Shown in pieces: positions 25,025-33,540 of a stretch of 45,466 bases of DNA (position 1 is its first letter; every line of letters starts with the position of its first letter). The translations under genes were made by a program, and so were the position numbers. Source of the DNA: Ignavibacteriales bacterium. Lineage in GTDB: Bacteria > Bacteroidota > Ignavibacteria > UBA10030 > UBA8401. The stretch lies in NCBI GenBank assembly GCA_016182545.1, contig JACPGG010000041.1, forward strand, positions 7,748 to 53,213. Direction: 5' to 3'. The notes below the pieces were generated by a model. The model saw only the letters and a program-made list of their open reading frames with translations. It was not told where the DNA came from and made no database searches.

Positions 25025-27190
25025 ATGAGACGCTGCTGTAGTACTATTATCATTTTCATTGTCTGCTCTACTCTGAATGCTCAGTTAATCAACGAGCATG
25101 TCTTTCCGAAATTACCGCTGAAAAGTACAACCGCTGAGATCATTTCAGCGCAAAATAGTTTTGTTCTCAAAGGGATGAATTGGACTCAATGGTACGCGCC
25201 TCCGCCATTAGACTGGGGAGGGGGCTCATATTATCCATTTTATCTTCGTTGGAATGGAACAGCATTGTCGAAGCCGTTTTTTTTACCGGATTCGGGATAC
25301 GAAGAAATCTATTCTTTTGATCATAAAGCAGACAGATTCAAAATAGCTTCGGTTCAAACTGCGTCAGGCGATATCGGAGTGATGTGGAGTGTGGTGAGAA
25401 CGTTTTGGAGCGATGTCCCTCCGATGTATCTCTACAAACCAAGGCGTGGATATGCCTACACTTCTCCTTCGTTGTTTAAAAAAATATTGATCGACTCTGC
25501 GGGGCTTAATCCGTCTATTGCCTTGACTGATGACAATGGCATTCATTATGTGTGGGAAAGCGTCATGCCGATGAATGTCGATCCACACAGAAATTACTTC
25601 GAAGAGTTTTCTTCCACAATTCATTATCAGGTAATGAATCTTGACGGAACAGGTTTCCCTGCTTTTATCACTGTTGGCAAGGGATTTTATCCTGAGGTAA
25701 AAGTACGAAAGAATGTTCCGTATGTTTTGTGGTACAGTGCCGATTCTTCTTCAAGCCCGCAACTTGTTATGACGGTGAAAAAAATCTTTGAGGACTCCGC
25801 CGTCATCTACACATACCCGATCAGACAAGAGGGCTCAATATGGGGGCGGGGGGATATTATTGCACAGGAACCGATTGTTCAATCATTGTCATGGGATATT
25901 GATACATCCGGAGGCGCGCATTCGGCTTGGTTGAGCAATGGCGTCGATCGCAGGATAACGGTTCTTCACAAGGAACCGGGAAAAGACCTTTTTGTTGATA
26001 CCTCGAAAAGCATCATTACAGGAATGTTGAAAACACGATACATGCCCGGCGGTGAGATGCGGATCATGTGCAGCGATGGAAACGGCGTATTACATTATTT
26101 TATTTCTGCTGCCGGGCAATTGATACAGGAAAAACAAACGATCGATCTAAAATCTGAGAATGCCGTGTTGCGCGACTATCTTGTTGATATTCACGGAAAT
26201 GAACATGCCGTTGTACAAAACATGTACGGCGTCAAAGGTCTGTATCTTGTAAAATTTATAGGGACAGATTCCACAAAATCATTTTTGTTATCAAACGAAT
26301 ATACCACCGGAACAACATCTCACATCGATTCAACCAACACGGTTTGGATGACGGGGCAGCGCGATTCAACACCGGTACTTCTTTCGTTCAGGCTGGATGA
26401 TGTGGGGCGATATGAGGATTTTGTTTTTCCTCTTAGAATAGGGAATGAGTGGCATTACGGAGTGTATAGCGATCCTCCTCCGCCGTGGCCGGACTATACC
26501 GACATACAAAAAATAAATTCGGATACACTGATGTCCAACGGGATGCGCTATTTTGTTATGACGGCACAAATGATCCCTACTCGTTTTTTACGCAAAGATG
26601 GATTAAAAATATTTCAATACAACCCGGCAGATTCTAATGAACATCTCCGATATGATTTCTCACGGTCTGAAGGAGATACCATTTCCTCGAAAATTATCCT
26701 TAAGAAAATCGAAACGTTAAACATTTTCGGTGTTCCACGACGTTCATTTCGGTTCGACGGTTCAATTGTTCCTAATAGTTATGACTGGAGAATACAGATT
26801 GTTGACAGCATCGGCATTTACTCCAATGAAGTACTCGGTCCGTCATGGAAGTTATTAGGTGCAAAAATTAATGGAAAAGTTTATGGTACTATTTTATCAG
26901 TAGAGGAAGGCGAACATCGGTTGCCATCATTCTTTTCCCTCTCCCAAAACTATCCCAATCCCTTCAATCCATCCACAACGATTGAATACCAACTTCCGCG
27001 TCACTCTTTTGTTTCGCTCAAAATTTACGACCTGCTCGGCAGAGAAGTGGCGTCGCTCGTGAATGAAGAGATGAATGCCGGCGTGCACAAGGCGACATGG
27101 AATGGTGCAAACTTTTCTTCTGGAATGTATTTTGCAAGAATGACTGCCGGTCAGTTTGCATCAACAAAAAAACTTCTCTTGTTGAAATAA
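25025..27190 (+). CDS. secreted protein of unknown function with T9SS sorting domain
   Basis: 721 aa. A signal peptide (about 1-19, STLNAQL) is followed by roughly 600 residues of unrecognised beta-rich sequence containing several aromatic-rich segments (WTQWYAPPPLDWGGGSYYPFYLRW). The last ~87 residues (from about 635: FSLSQNYPNPFNPST ... FASTKKLLLLK) are a T9SS type A sorting domain. A middle stretch, FPLRIGNEWHYGVYSDPPPPWPDYTDI, resembles a motif seen in other FCB secreted proteins but gives no function. It lies 52 nt behind the propeller gene in the same orientation and is visibly more AT-rich than its upstream neighbours. No function assigned. Confidence 0.75.
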   Translation: MRRCCSTIIIFIVCSTLNAQLINEHVFPKLPLKSTTAEIISAQNSFVLKGMNWTQWYAPPPLDWGGGSYYPFYLRWNGTALSKPFFLPDSGYEEIYSFDHKADRFKIASVQTASGDIGVMWSVVRTFWSDVPPMYLYKPRRGYAYTSPSLFKKILIDSAGLNPSIALTDDNGIHYVWESVMPMNVDPHRNYFEEFSSTIHYQVMNLDGTGFPAFITVGKGFYPEVKVRKNVPYVLWYSADSSSSPQLVMTVKKIFEDSAVIYTYPIRQEGSIWGRGDIIAQEPIVQSLSWDIDTSGGAHSAWLSNGVDRRITVLHKEPGKDLFVDTSKSIITGMLKTRYMPGGEMRIMCSDGNGVLHYFISAAGQLIQEKQTIDLKSENAVLRDYLVDIHGNEHAVVQNMYGVKGLYLVKFIGTDSTKSFLLSNEYTTGTTSHIDSTNTVWMTGQRDSTPVLLSFRLDDVGRYEDFVFPLRIGNEWHYGVYSDPPPPWPDYTDIQKINSDTLMSNGMRYFVMTAQMIPTRFLRKDGLKIFQYNPADSNEHLRYDFSRSEGDTISSKIILKKIETLNIFGVPRRSFRFDGSIVPNSYDWRIQIVDSIGIYSNEVLGPSWKLLGAKINGKVYGTILSVEEGEHRLPSFFSLSQNYPNPFNPSTTIEYQLPRHSFVSLKIYDLLGREVASLVNEEMNAGVHKATWNGANFSSGMYFARMTAGQFASTKKLLLLK

Positions 27191-27444
27191 GACATTCCCC
27201 TCTTGAATTAAATCGGACTCCGGCTGTCTCTGTTCAGATTTTCATCACTGAACGTCCGGATCTCTGATTTTTCGCTGTCGGATTTCCACACATTTTGACA
27301 GAATAAGAATCGAAAAATTTCCACTTCCCACATTTGCAAATTTATTTGCACCGGCATCTCCCTTTTCCTTCTGTTTATCATCTTTTTGCCTCTGGTATGG
27401 TAATTGAAGTATCCTGATCAATACAATCATCATTGGAGGCAACC
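27191..27444. other. intergenic region upstream of the oxidoreductase operon
   Basis: 254 nt without a gene. It must contain the promoter of the oxidoreductase operon. A TTGACA at about 27297 has no good -10 at the right distance. A TTGCCT...TATCCT pair near 27385-27415 (18-nt spacer) is a weak alternative. No clear terminator hairpin for the upstream secreted-protein gene is visible. Confidence 0.3.
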
Positions 27445-27705
27445 ATGATCACCGGAACGGTAATCATTGCCACGGAAATTTGTAAAGGATGCGAACTCTG
27501 CATCGCATCATGTCCTCAAAATAGTCTCGCTCTCTCCTCGTCGATCAATCGCAAAGGGTACCGCTACGCCGAACTTGTGCTGGATAATTGCACCGGCTGC
27601 ATCAACTGTGCGCTGGTCTGTCCCGACTCTGCCATCACCGTGTACCGCCAGGCGAAACCGGCAAAGCGCGCCTCATCACCGTCACTCAGCGCGCAAACTG
27701 CGTAA
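27445..27705 (+). CDS. 4Fe-4S ferredoxin-like delta subunit of 2-oxoacid:ferredoxin oxidoreductase
   Basis: 86 aa. The ATG at 27445 is preceded by GGAGG at 5 nt; a TTG 12 nt upstream overlaps that ribosome-binding site and is rejected. Two complete cluster motifs are visible: C13-x2-C16-x2-C19-x3-C23-P and C49-x2-C52-x2-C55-x3-C59-P, so it binds two [4Fe-4S] clusters. It transfers electrons from the ThDP subunit to ferredoxin in the four-subunit complex encoded by the following three genes. The start of the alpha subunit gene lies 18 nt downstream. Confidence 0.9.
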   Translation: MITGTVIIATEICKGCELCIASCPQNSLALSSSINRKGYRYAELVLDNCTGCINCALVCPDSAITVYRQAKPAKRASSPSLSAQTA

Positions 27706-27723
27706 GCACGAAAGGAGATTGTC

Positions 27724-28815
27724 ATGTCGATTCAACACGATGAATCACCAAAATTGATGAAAGGGAATGAAGCCCTTGCTGAAGCGGCGATCCGCGCGAA
27801 CATGCAGGCGTACTTCGGCTACCCGATCACACCGCAATCTGAAATTCTCGAATACCTCACCGAGCAAGTGCCGAAGCGATCGAAAGCGGTCGTGCTGCAG
27901 GCGGAAAGCGAAGTTGCCTCGATCAACATGATCTACGGCGCCGGCGGCGCCGGTGCGCGGGTGATGACGTCATCGTCAAGCCCCGGATTCAGTTTGATGC
28001 AGGAAGGAATTTCGTACATCGCAGCGGCAGAGATTCCGTGTCTGCTTGTGAATGTGCAGCGGGGCGGACCGGGTCTCGGCACAATTCAGCCAGCGCAAGG
28101 AGATTATTTTCAGGCAACCAAAGGGGGAGGTCACGGAGATTATCATATCATCGTCCTCGCTCCGAATTCAGTACAGGAGATGGCGGATTTTGTCTTCGAA
28201 GGATTTCGTTTAGCGGAAGAATACCGCATGCCGGCGTTGATCCTTGCCGACGGCGCGATCGGGCAAATGATGGAGAAAGTGTACCTGCCGAAGGAAGGTT
28301 CGCTGCCGTTCACCCAGCACGATTGGGCTACGACCGGTAAACCGAAATCGCGCGAACGGAATTTCATTACGTCACTGCACATGGAACCGGACAAAATGGA
28401 ATCGGTGAATCTCCATTTGCAGGATAAATACAGAAAGTTACGGAAAGAAGAACGGTACGAGTTGTTCAAAGTGAAAGATGCCGACATCATTCTCGTTGCA
28501 TTCGGATTGACTGCGCGGGTTTGCACGAAAGTGATGGATCTTGCCAATGAAAAAGGATTGCGCGTCGGTGTTGTCCGTCCGATTACGCTCTATCCTTTCC
28601 CGTCCGATATTATTGCATCGCTGGCAACGCCGAACAGAGTTTTCCTCACAGTCGAAATGAATTCCGGACAGATGGTGGAAGATGTACGGCTTGCAGTGAA
28701 CGGAAAATCTCCCGTCTATTTTAGAGGAAGGATGGGAGGAATGATACCGACACCGGAGGATATCCTTCTTGAAGTGGAAGCACTGGCGGAAAAGCATAAT
28801 CTTATTCAAGTGTAA
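27724..28815 (+). CDS. vorB: 2-oxoacid:ferredoxin oxidoreductase alpha subunit (VorB-like)
   Basis: 363 aa with AAGGAGA ahead of the ATG. The POR_N fold shows LMKGNEALAEAAIRANMQAYFGYPITPQSEILEYL, VVLQAESEVASINMIYGAGGAGARVMTSSSSPGFSLMQEGISY and NVQRGGPGLGTIQPAQGDYFQATKGGGHGDYH. That pattern matches the VorB branch (3-methyl-2-oxobutanoate/branched-chain 2-oxoacid oxidoreductases) rather than pyruvate or 2-oxoglutarate enzymes. The complex oxidatively decarboxylates 2-oxoacids to acyl-CoA and reduces ferredoxin, and can work in the reductive direction. Substrate preference is inferred from motif similarity. Cytoplasmic and oxygen-sensitive. Confidence 0.9.
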   Translation: MSIQHDESPKLMKGNEALAEAAIRANMQAYFGYPITPQSEILEYLTEQVPKRSKAVVLQAESEVASINMIYGAGGAGARVMTSSSSPGFSLMQEGISYIAAAEIPCLLVNVQRGGPGLGTIQPAQGDYFQATKGGGHGDYHIIVLAPNSVQEMADFVFEGFRLAEEYRMPALILADGAIGQMMEKVYLPKEGSLPFTQHDWATTGKPKSRERNFITSLHMEPDKMESVNLHLQDKYRKLRKEERYELFKVKDADIILVAFGLTARVCTKVMDLANEKGLRVGVVRPITLYPFPSDIIASLATPNRVFLTVEMNSGQMVEDVRLAVNGKSPVYFRGRMGGMIPTPEDILLEVEALAEKHNLIQV

Positions 28816-28845
28816 TCTCGACATTTACGGTCGGGGAGGAAAATT

Positions 28846-29613
28846 ATGGAAACGAAGATCGATTCAATGGAACTCGTCTATGCAAAACCGGAAACGCTGA
28901 CCGACACCCCGATGCATTACTGTCCCGGCTGCGGACACGGTGTTGCACATAAGATTCTGATGGAAGTGATCGACGAAATGGGTATCACCGAAAACACGAT
29001 CGGCGTTGCTCCCGTCGGCTGTTCCGTCTTTGCGTACATGTATATGAATGTCGATATGCAGGAAGCGGCGCACGGACGTGCAAGTGCTGCTGCAACCGGT
29101 ATCAAACGGGTTCTTCCCGATAAATTTGTTTTTTCATATCAGGGGGACGGCGATCTTGCCGCAATTGGAACCGCAGAAACGATCCACACCGTTAATCGCG
29201 GCGAAAATATTCTGATGGTCTTCATCAATAATGGAATCTACGGTATGACAGGCGGACAGATGGCGCCGACATCACTTGCAGGAATGAAAACATCCACATC
29301 GCCGTACGGAAGAGATTGCGCAACAATGGGGACGCCGATAAAGATGACCGAACTGATCGCGAATCTTCCCGGCGCGTATTACGTCACGCGGCAATCGGTG
29401 CATACGCCCGCTGCAGTGAGGAAATTGAAGAAAGCGATCAAAGCTTCGTTTGAAGCTCAGAAGCAAAAGAAGGGGACATGCTTCATCGAGATCGTTTCCA
29501 ATTGTCCTTCAGGATGGAAGATGACGCCGCTCGAATCGAATGACTGGATGGAAAAGAACATGTTTCCGTACTATACGCCGGGCGACATTAAAGTCCCGCA
29601 GGAAATGAAATAA
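28846..29613 (+). CDS. 2-oxoacid:ferredoxin oxidoreductase beta subunit (ThDP-binding)
   Basis: 255 aa; GGGGAGG lies upstream of the ATG. The ThDP motif is GDGD (100-103) ... NN (128-129): SYQGDGDLAAIGTAETIHT and VFINNGIYGMTGGQ. N-terminal HYCPGCGHGVAHK carries C26-x2-C29, part of the cluster-binding set of this subunit family. It carries the thiamine diphosphate centre where the 2-oxoacid is decarboxylated, and forms the catalytic core with the alpha subunit 30 nt upstream. The 89 nt to the gamma gene is long for this operon and contains two perfect palindromes, described separately. Confidence 0.92.
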   Translation: METKIDSMELVYAKPETLTDTPMHYCPGCGHGVAHKILMEVIDEMGITENTIGVAPVGCSVFAYMYMNVDMQEAAHGRASAAATGIKRVLPDKFVFSYQGDGDLAAIGTAETIHTVNRGENILMVFINNGIYGMTGGQMAPTSLAGMKTSTSPYGRDCATMGTPIKMTELIANLPGAYYVTRQSVHTPAAVRKLKKAIKASFEAQKQKKGTCFIEIVSNCPSGWKMTPLESNDWMEKNMFPYYTPGDIKVPQEMK

Positions 29614-29625
29614 AAAATTATGGTA

Positions 29626-29647
29626 GGACAGACATTCCTGTCTGTCC
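29626..29647. repeat. perfect 9-bp hairpin in the beta-gamma intergenic gap
   Basis: GGACAGACA (29626-29634), a 4-nt TTCC loop, then TGTCTGTCC (29639-29647). There is no T-run behind it, so it does not look like an intrinsic terminator. It lies 13 nt after the beta-subunit stop, inside an operon. The form suggests a short interspersed palindromic (REP-like) element, possibly affecting mRNA processing between subunits. Confidence 0.85.
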
Positions 29648-29653
29648 CCTGAT

Positions 29654-29684
29654 GATTTTCCAAATCTTCAAGATTTGGAAAATC
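29654..29684. repeat. perfect 15-bp palindrome in the beta-gamma intergenic gap
   Basis: GATTTTCCAAATCTT (29654-29668), one C, and its exact reverse complement (29670-29684). Lies 6 nt after the previous hairpin and 18 nt before the gamma-subunit ATG. Symmetric in both strands with no poly-T tail. Two unrelated perfect palindromes side by side point to insertion of mobile palindromic repeats rather than one designed regulatory hairpin. Confidence 0.88.
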
Positions 29685-29702
29685 TAAAATACAGAGGTCA
29701 CT

Positions 29703-30263
29703 ATGGAACATGCACACGAAATCATCATTGCAGGATTCGGCGGACAGGGGGTGCTGTCGATGGGGCAGATCATCGCATACTCCGCAATGAAGGAAGGGAA
29801 AGAAGTCAGTTGGATGCCGGCGTACGGTCCTGAAATGCGCGGCGGTACGGCAAATTGCATCGTCATCGTCTCGCCGAAAAAAGTCAGTTCGCCGATCGTC
29901 ACCACATTCGACAGCGGCATTGTGTTGAATCAGCCGTCGCTCGATAAATTCGCTGCAAAAGTGAAACCGGGTGGACTATTACTTTGCGAACAATCGACGA
30001 TCATCACGCCGTGCGACCGCACAGACATCGAGATGTTGATCGTACCGGCGACCGAGACTGCGACGAAGATGGGAAAACGGCAGATTGCCAATATGATCCT
30101 GCTCGGCGCATTTTTGGAGCGGCGTCCTGTTGTTGCAATCGGCAATGTACTGCAGGCGCTGCGCGATGTGTTGCCCGAGCGCCATCATCATCTCATTCCG
30201 TTAAATGAAGAAGCGTTGAATATCGGCAGGCAGTTTGCAGCAGAACAATTTCAGCAAGCGTAG
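29703..30263 (+). CDS. 2-oxoacid:ferredoxin oxidoreductase gamma subunit
   Basis: 186 aa; GAGGT precedes the ATG. The POR gamma fold shows EIIIAGFGGQGVLSMGQIIAYSAMKEGKEVSWMPAYGPEMRGGTANC, where the GFGGQG glycine loop and the PAYGPEMRGGTA segment are diagnostic. It completes the delta-alpha-beta-gamma enzyme and contributes to CoA binding. Gene order delta, alpha, beta, gamma matches VorDBAC-like clusters. A small unknown gene follows after 14 nt. Confidence 0.92.
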   Translation: MEHAHEIIIAGFGGQGVLSMGQIIAYSAMKEGKEVSWMPAYGPEMRGGTANCIVIVSPKKVSSPIVTTFDSGIVLNQPSLDKFAAKVKPGGLLLCEQSTIITPCDRTDIEMLIVPATETATKMGKRQIANMILLGAFLERRPVVAIGNVLQALRDVLPERHHHLIPLNEEALNIGRQFAAEQFQQA

Positions 30264-30277
30264 GAAAGGGGAACGTT

Positions 30278-30562
30278 ATGACCAATTATACATTTTCTTG
30301 TGAACACACGTGCCGCAATGCCTGTTCGGCACTCACACGCGCTCTGCAATATGAAACGGCGCTCGTCCGCCTTTCCGAAGAGGTGATACAGCAATGCGAT
30401 GATGCGGACATTCAGGAGTTCATGCGTGACGTCGCCCGCCACAGCAGCGAAAGCGTTATCCGGATTATGCAGAAGATGAACGAAGTGCAGGCACGCTCGC
30501 AGATTCTCGACAACATTTCCTCAAGTTTTGACCCACATGGAAAGGGAGCCAAGCCGCATTAA
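30278..30562 (+). CDS. small Cys-containing helical protein of unknown function
   Basis: 94 aa; AAAGGGG lies about 8 nt upstream of the ATG. I do not recognise a family. The N-terminus has regularly spaced cysteines C8-x3-C12-x3-C16 in FSCEHTCRNACSALTRALQYE. On a helix these fall on one face, and a further Cys lies at about 40 (QQCDD). The rest is predicted helical and amphipathic with an acidic/His segment, without signal peptide or membrane segment. It is the last gene of the oxidoreductase operon, just before the terminator, so a metal, cluster or assembly role for that enzyme is a reasonable guess only. Confidence 0.65.
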   Translation: MTNYTFSCEHTCRNACSALTRALQYETALVRLSEEVIQQCDDADIQEFMRDVARHSSESVIRIMQKMNEVQARSQILDNISSSFDPHGKGAKPH

Positions 30563-30587
30563 GCAAATACATAGAACAAGTTGAAAT

Positions 30588-30621
30588 AAAAAAGACCGAT
30601 TCGATACCGGTCTTTTTTTTT
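30588..30621. terminator. bidirectional intrinsic terminator between convergent genes
   Basis: Stem AAAAAAGACCG (30588-30598), 9-nt loop, CGGTCTTTTTT (30608-30618), with the T-run extending to 30621. The A-run on the other side makes it work in both directions. It separates the + strand oxidoreductase operon from the minus-strand histidine kinase that ends at 30642. Confidence 0.9.
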
Positions 30622-30641
30622 GTATATCTCTTTCTGCCTGG

Positions 30642-31823
30642 TTAGGATGCAGATACGCGGACCGGTTCTTTCAGATGTTCTTTCTCTTCATCGTTGCCAA
30701 ATATCGTTGTCGGAACCGTTATGGTAAACCGCGTGCCGTCATCCTGATTGGAAACGAAAGAGACACGCCCTTGAAGAAAACGCTCCGTAAATAATTTGAC
30801 GCTGTACGTTCCCAAACCCCGTCCGGTCCCTTTGGTTGAAAACGACCGTTGGAACATTTGCAGTTGCACCTCGTACGGGATCACGGACGGATTGTGCACC
30901 CAAAATTGCACTTCATCCTCCCGCCGTCTGCACCCGATTGTGACTGTCGATTGTTCGGGCACCGCTTCGAGTGCATTCTTGATCAAGTTCCCCACGATTC
31001 GCTTCAACAATCGCTCATCCGTTGCACAGATGAAATCTTCGGACTCTGCACCGATGACGATTGTCTTATTCTGTGCAACCATGTGTCGCTTGTATGTTGC
31101 CAGAAGAGTTGTGAGCAACGACATGGAATGCACCCCTTCGATGCGGACGGTATATTCGTTGTGCTCAATTTGAGAAAGTTCGCGCTGCGCTTCAATTTGA
31201 TCGGTCAATTCAAGGCTCAACTGATGAATGACCGAACCGAATTCCTTCGCCTCTTCCTGGTTTGCATCTTGCAACAGTTCGGAATATCCGACAAGCCCGC
31301 CGATAAGATTCAGAACATCATGAAAGAAAATGCTCTCGAGTGCCTTGCGGCGTTTTTCATGGCTGATATCGGTCACGGCAAAGATCGTGAAGGGCTCATC
31401 GTGCACGCTCAATGGTGTTGCACGAACCTGCAGATCGAGTGCGCTCGAATCAGAGTCTCGAATGATCCGGCATTCCTGTACGTTTGCATTCCCTTTCTGG
31501 CTTTGCATGATTGCACGGAACGCTCCGCACATTTTGCAAAACTCGGTCGTGCCGCATCCGCCATTGGATTCTCCGGCATGTGCGCATCGGAATGCTTCTC
31601 CGGGACGTTTGCCGATAATATCATTGGCATTGTGCACATCGAGAAAAGAGACCAGCGCCTGGTTGCAAAATACGATCTGCCGATTCTTGTTCAAGACGGT
31701 GACAATTTCCGACACAGAATCGGAAAAATATTGCAGAGGCCATTGTCCGGTAAAGTAAAGCGATTGTTTGTAAAGGTCTTCAATGGATGAGCGGTGGCGA
31801 AGAGAAGTGTCGATTGTGGTCAT
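30642..31823 (-). CDS. PAS-domain sensor histidine kinase with cysteine cluster
   Basis: 393 aa from the ATG at 31823, chosen because AGGGGGA lies just upstream; the frame opens 14 codons earlier. No membrane helix, so cytoplasmic. The PAS domain (about 30-155) contains C80, C90, C96 and C99 within RCAHAGESNGGCGTTEFCKMC, a pattern suited to a metal or Fe-S site. The dimerisation helix carries H168 in FFHDVLNLIGGLVGYSELL. The ATPase domain has N-box NLIKNALEAVPE, an atypical G1 (WVHNPSVIP, no DxGxG) and G2 GTGRGLGTYSVKLF. No response regulator adjoins it. It converges on the oxygen-sensitive oxidoreductase operon; a redox-sensing role is inferred. Confidence 0.85.
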   Translation of the reverse strand: MTTIDTSLRHRSSIEDLYKQSLYFTGQWPLQYFSDSVSEIVTVLNKNRQIVFCNQALVSFLDVHNANDIIGKRPGEAFRCAHAGESNGGCGTTEFCKMCGAFRAIMQSQKGNANVQECRIIRDSDSSALDLQVRATPLSVHDEPFTIFAVTDISHEKRRKALESIFFHDVLNLIGGLVGYSELLQDANQEEAKEFGSVIHQLSLELTDQIEAQRELSQIEHNEYTVRIEGVHSMSLLTTLLATYKRHMVAQNKTIVIGAESEDFICATDERLLKRIVGNLIKNALEAVPEQSTVTIGCRRREDEVQFWVHNPSVIPYEVQLQMFQRSFSTKGTGRGLGTYSVKLFTERFLQGRVSFVSNQDDGTRFTITVPTTIFGNDEEKEHLKEPVRVSAS

Positions 31824-32057
31824 GATGTGTTCCCCCTGTATAGTTAGAGGGGTAGTATGCAACATTCATACCGCTACAATTAGGTCACTCTATTATGATT
31901 TTCCTGAATGACGTGCGTACAAGATTTACTTTTCTACAAACTCAACGTTATTCTCACGGAGTTAATTGTCTTAAATTTCATGGGCAAGATATGTCCGTAA
32001 AAACTTTTATGATGGTATATTTGATGGGGAGGGAGGATGGGTTCCAGTAGTCTTGCG

Positions 32058-33389
32058 TCATTTGTCTTTTGTGAACAGAAAGCTGGTTCCCCGTTGAGTA
32101 ATTGTAAATTCATTTTTGTCGGCAGTGAATTCTACTTTCACCCCATCTTCGTCGAATGTGAACTTGTCTTGTTCTGTCGGCGTAAGAGGAAAAGCGCCTT
32201 GTCCGGTTGCCTGTGCAAACAGCGTTGTATTCTCTTTTGTGATTGTAATTTTTAACGGCATTTGCTTACTTGAATAGTCGCCCAGATATTTGTCCAACTC
32301 GTCTGTGCTTAGAGTGATGGACTTAAATGTCGGAATTGAATACTCCCGGTTAAAATAAATGCTCAAAGCACCGATCAGGATCTCGCTGACAGGATAATAT
32401 TCTCCGTTTGAACAAAATGAGATCGCTACGCTGTTCTCTGGGAAATACGCCAAATTTGTTCTAAAGCCATCGATACGTCCGTTGTGCCCATACCCTTTTT
32501 TTGTAAAGAACGGCGCGGGACGCATTCCCATTCCATAACGGTCTGTGATGGTTTGCATGTGAGTTAAACTATTTTTTGAAACGAGTTTTAAGGAAAATAA
32601 TGCTTCGATAAACTTCGTTAGGTCGGTTGGGGTTGACACAATACAGCCCGCTCCACCGGGGATGCTCAAATCTGTCTCCTTTTCTCGTTCCCAGGTGTCC
32701 GAAAACCGGTATGAAAAACTTTCATTGTTGTTCGTATTGATTGCGCTCCCCGCGTACGTGTTTGAAAGACCGATCTTAGACGTTATTCTTTCGGATAAAT
32801 TTTTTGCGTACGAACGTTCAGTAACGTTTTCTAAGATATATCCTAGAATAGCGAAGTTTGAATTACTGTAAGCCGATTTTTCACCGGGTTGAAAATCAAC
32901 CGGATGTTTAGAGATGAGTTCGAGTATCTCTTCTTGTGTTTTCGGCTTTTCCATCCAGGTTGCATAACTCGTGTCGTCGGTAAATTCATGAATTCCGCTC
33001 CTGTGATTGAGCAAATGACCGATTGTAATGTTGTTTGCGTTCGGGAGTTTCGGAAAGTATCTGTCCAATGTCGTCGAGAGGCTTAATGTTCCTTCCTCAA
33101 TCAGTTGGAAGATCATTGTGGCGGTGAACATTTTACCGACAGAACCGATGCGATACTTTGTTTTTTCTGTTGCCGGGATCTTCTCCTTATCTGAAATGAC
33201 GCTGTATCCAACAGATCTTTTATATAGCACATTGCCATTTTTTGAGATTGTCAAACTACCCATTATTTTATTCTTTTCACCAAGAATGTCGAACAGGCTG
33301 TCGAGTTTCTGTTTGTTGAACCCTTGAGAAAAAACTGTCCCGAAGGAGAGTACTGTGAGCAGGAAGGTTTTGAAGAATTTTGTTTTCAT
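32058..33389 (-). CDS. secreted serine hydrolase, beta-lactamase class C family
   Basis: 443 aa. A signal peptide (1-22, ...GTVFSQG) directs it to the periplasm or outside. The penicillin-recognising fold has S83-V-G-K86 (SxxK nucleophile), Y174-S-N176 (YxN) and H302-N-G304 replacing the KTG triad, as in many esterase/peptidase-like members. The C-terminal ~90 residues form an extra beta domain (DKYLGDYSSKQMPLKITITKENTTLFAQATGQ) common in these proteins. Likely a D-aminopeptidase, esterase or peptidoglycan-related hydrolase; antibiotic resistance cannot be inferred. More AT-rich than the polysaccharide genes. A 234-nt gap separates it from the downstream kinase gene. Confidence 0.88.
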   Translation of the reverse strand: MKTKFFKTFLLTVLSFGTVFSQGFNKQKLDSLFDILGEKNKIMGSLTISKNGNVLYKRSVGYSVISDKEKIPATEKTKYRIGSVGKMFTATMIFQLIEEGTLSLSTTLDRYFPKLPNANNITIGHLLNHRSGIHEFTDDTSYATWMEKPKTQEEILELISKHPVDFQPGEKSAYSNSNFAILGYILENVTERSYAKNLSERITSKIGLSNTYAGSAINTNNNESFSYRFSDTWEREKETDLSIPGGAGCIVSTPTDLTKFIEALFSLKLVSKNSLTHMQTITDRYGMGMRPAPFFTKKGYGHNGRIDGFRTNLAYFPENSVAISFCSNGEYYPVSEILIGALSIYFNREYSIPTFKSITLSTDELDKYLGDYSSKQMPLKITITKENTTLFAQATGQGAFPLTPTEQDKFTFDEDGVKVEFTADKNEFTITQRGTSFLFTKDK

Positions 33390-33540
33390 TGTTTACACTT
33401 GCTGTTTAAGTGGGATATCGATTTAATAGTCTGATGCTTGAGAAGGGCTAAACGCTACAACGATGCATTTCTTGGGGTGATAAATTTCAACGAAAGTCGT
33501 TGATGGGAATTATTACAAACCGGTACCATTCCACATAAAT

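Noticed and set aside
30849-31790. 313-codon ORF on the plus strand opposite the PAS histidine kinase
   Set aside because: It is a shadow of the kinase gene: no recognisable family, no ribosome-binding site, and the minus strand encodes clear PAS, H-box and ATPase motifs.
32058-33389. Antibiotic-resistance beta-lactamase
   Set aside because: The SxxK/YxN/HNG set and extra C-terminal domain fit the broad serine hydrolase/esterase group; nothing shows beta-lactam hydrolysis.
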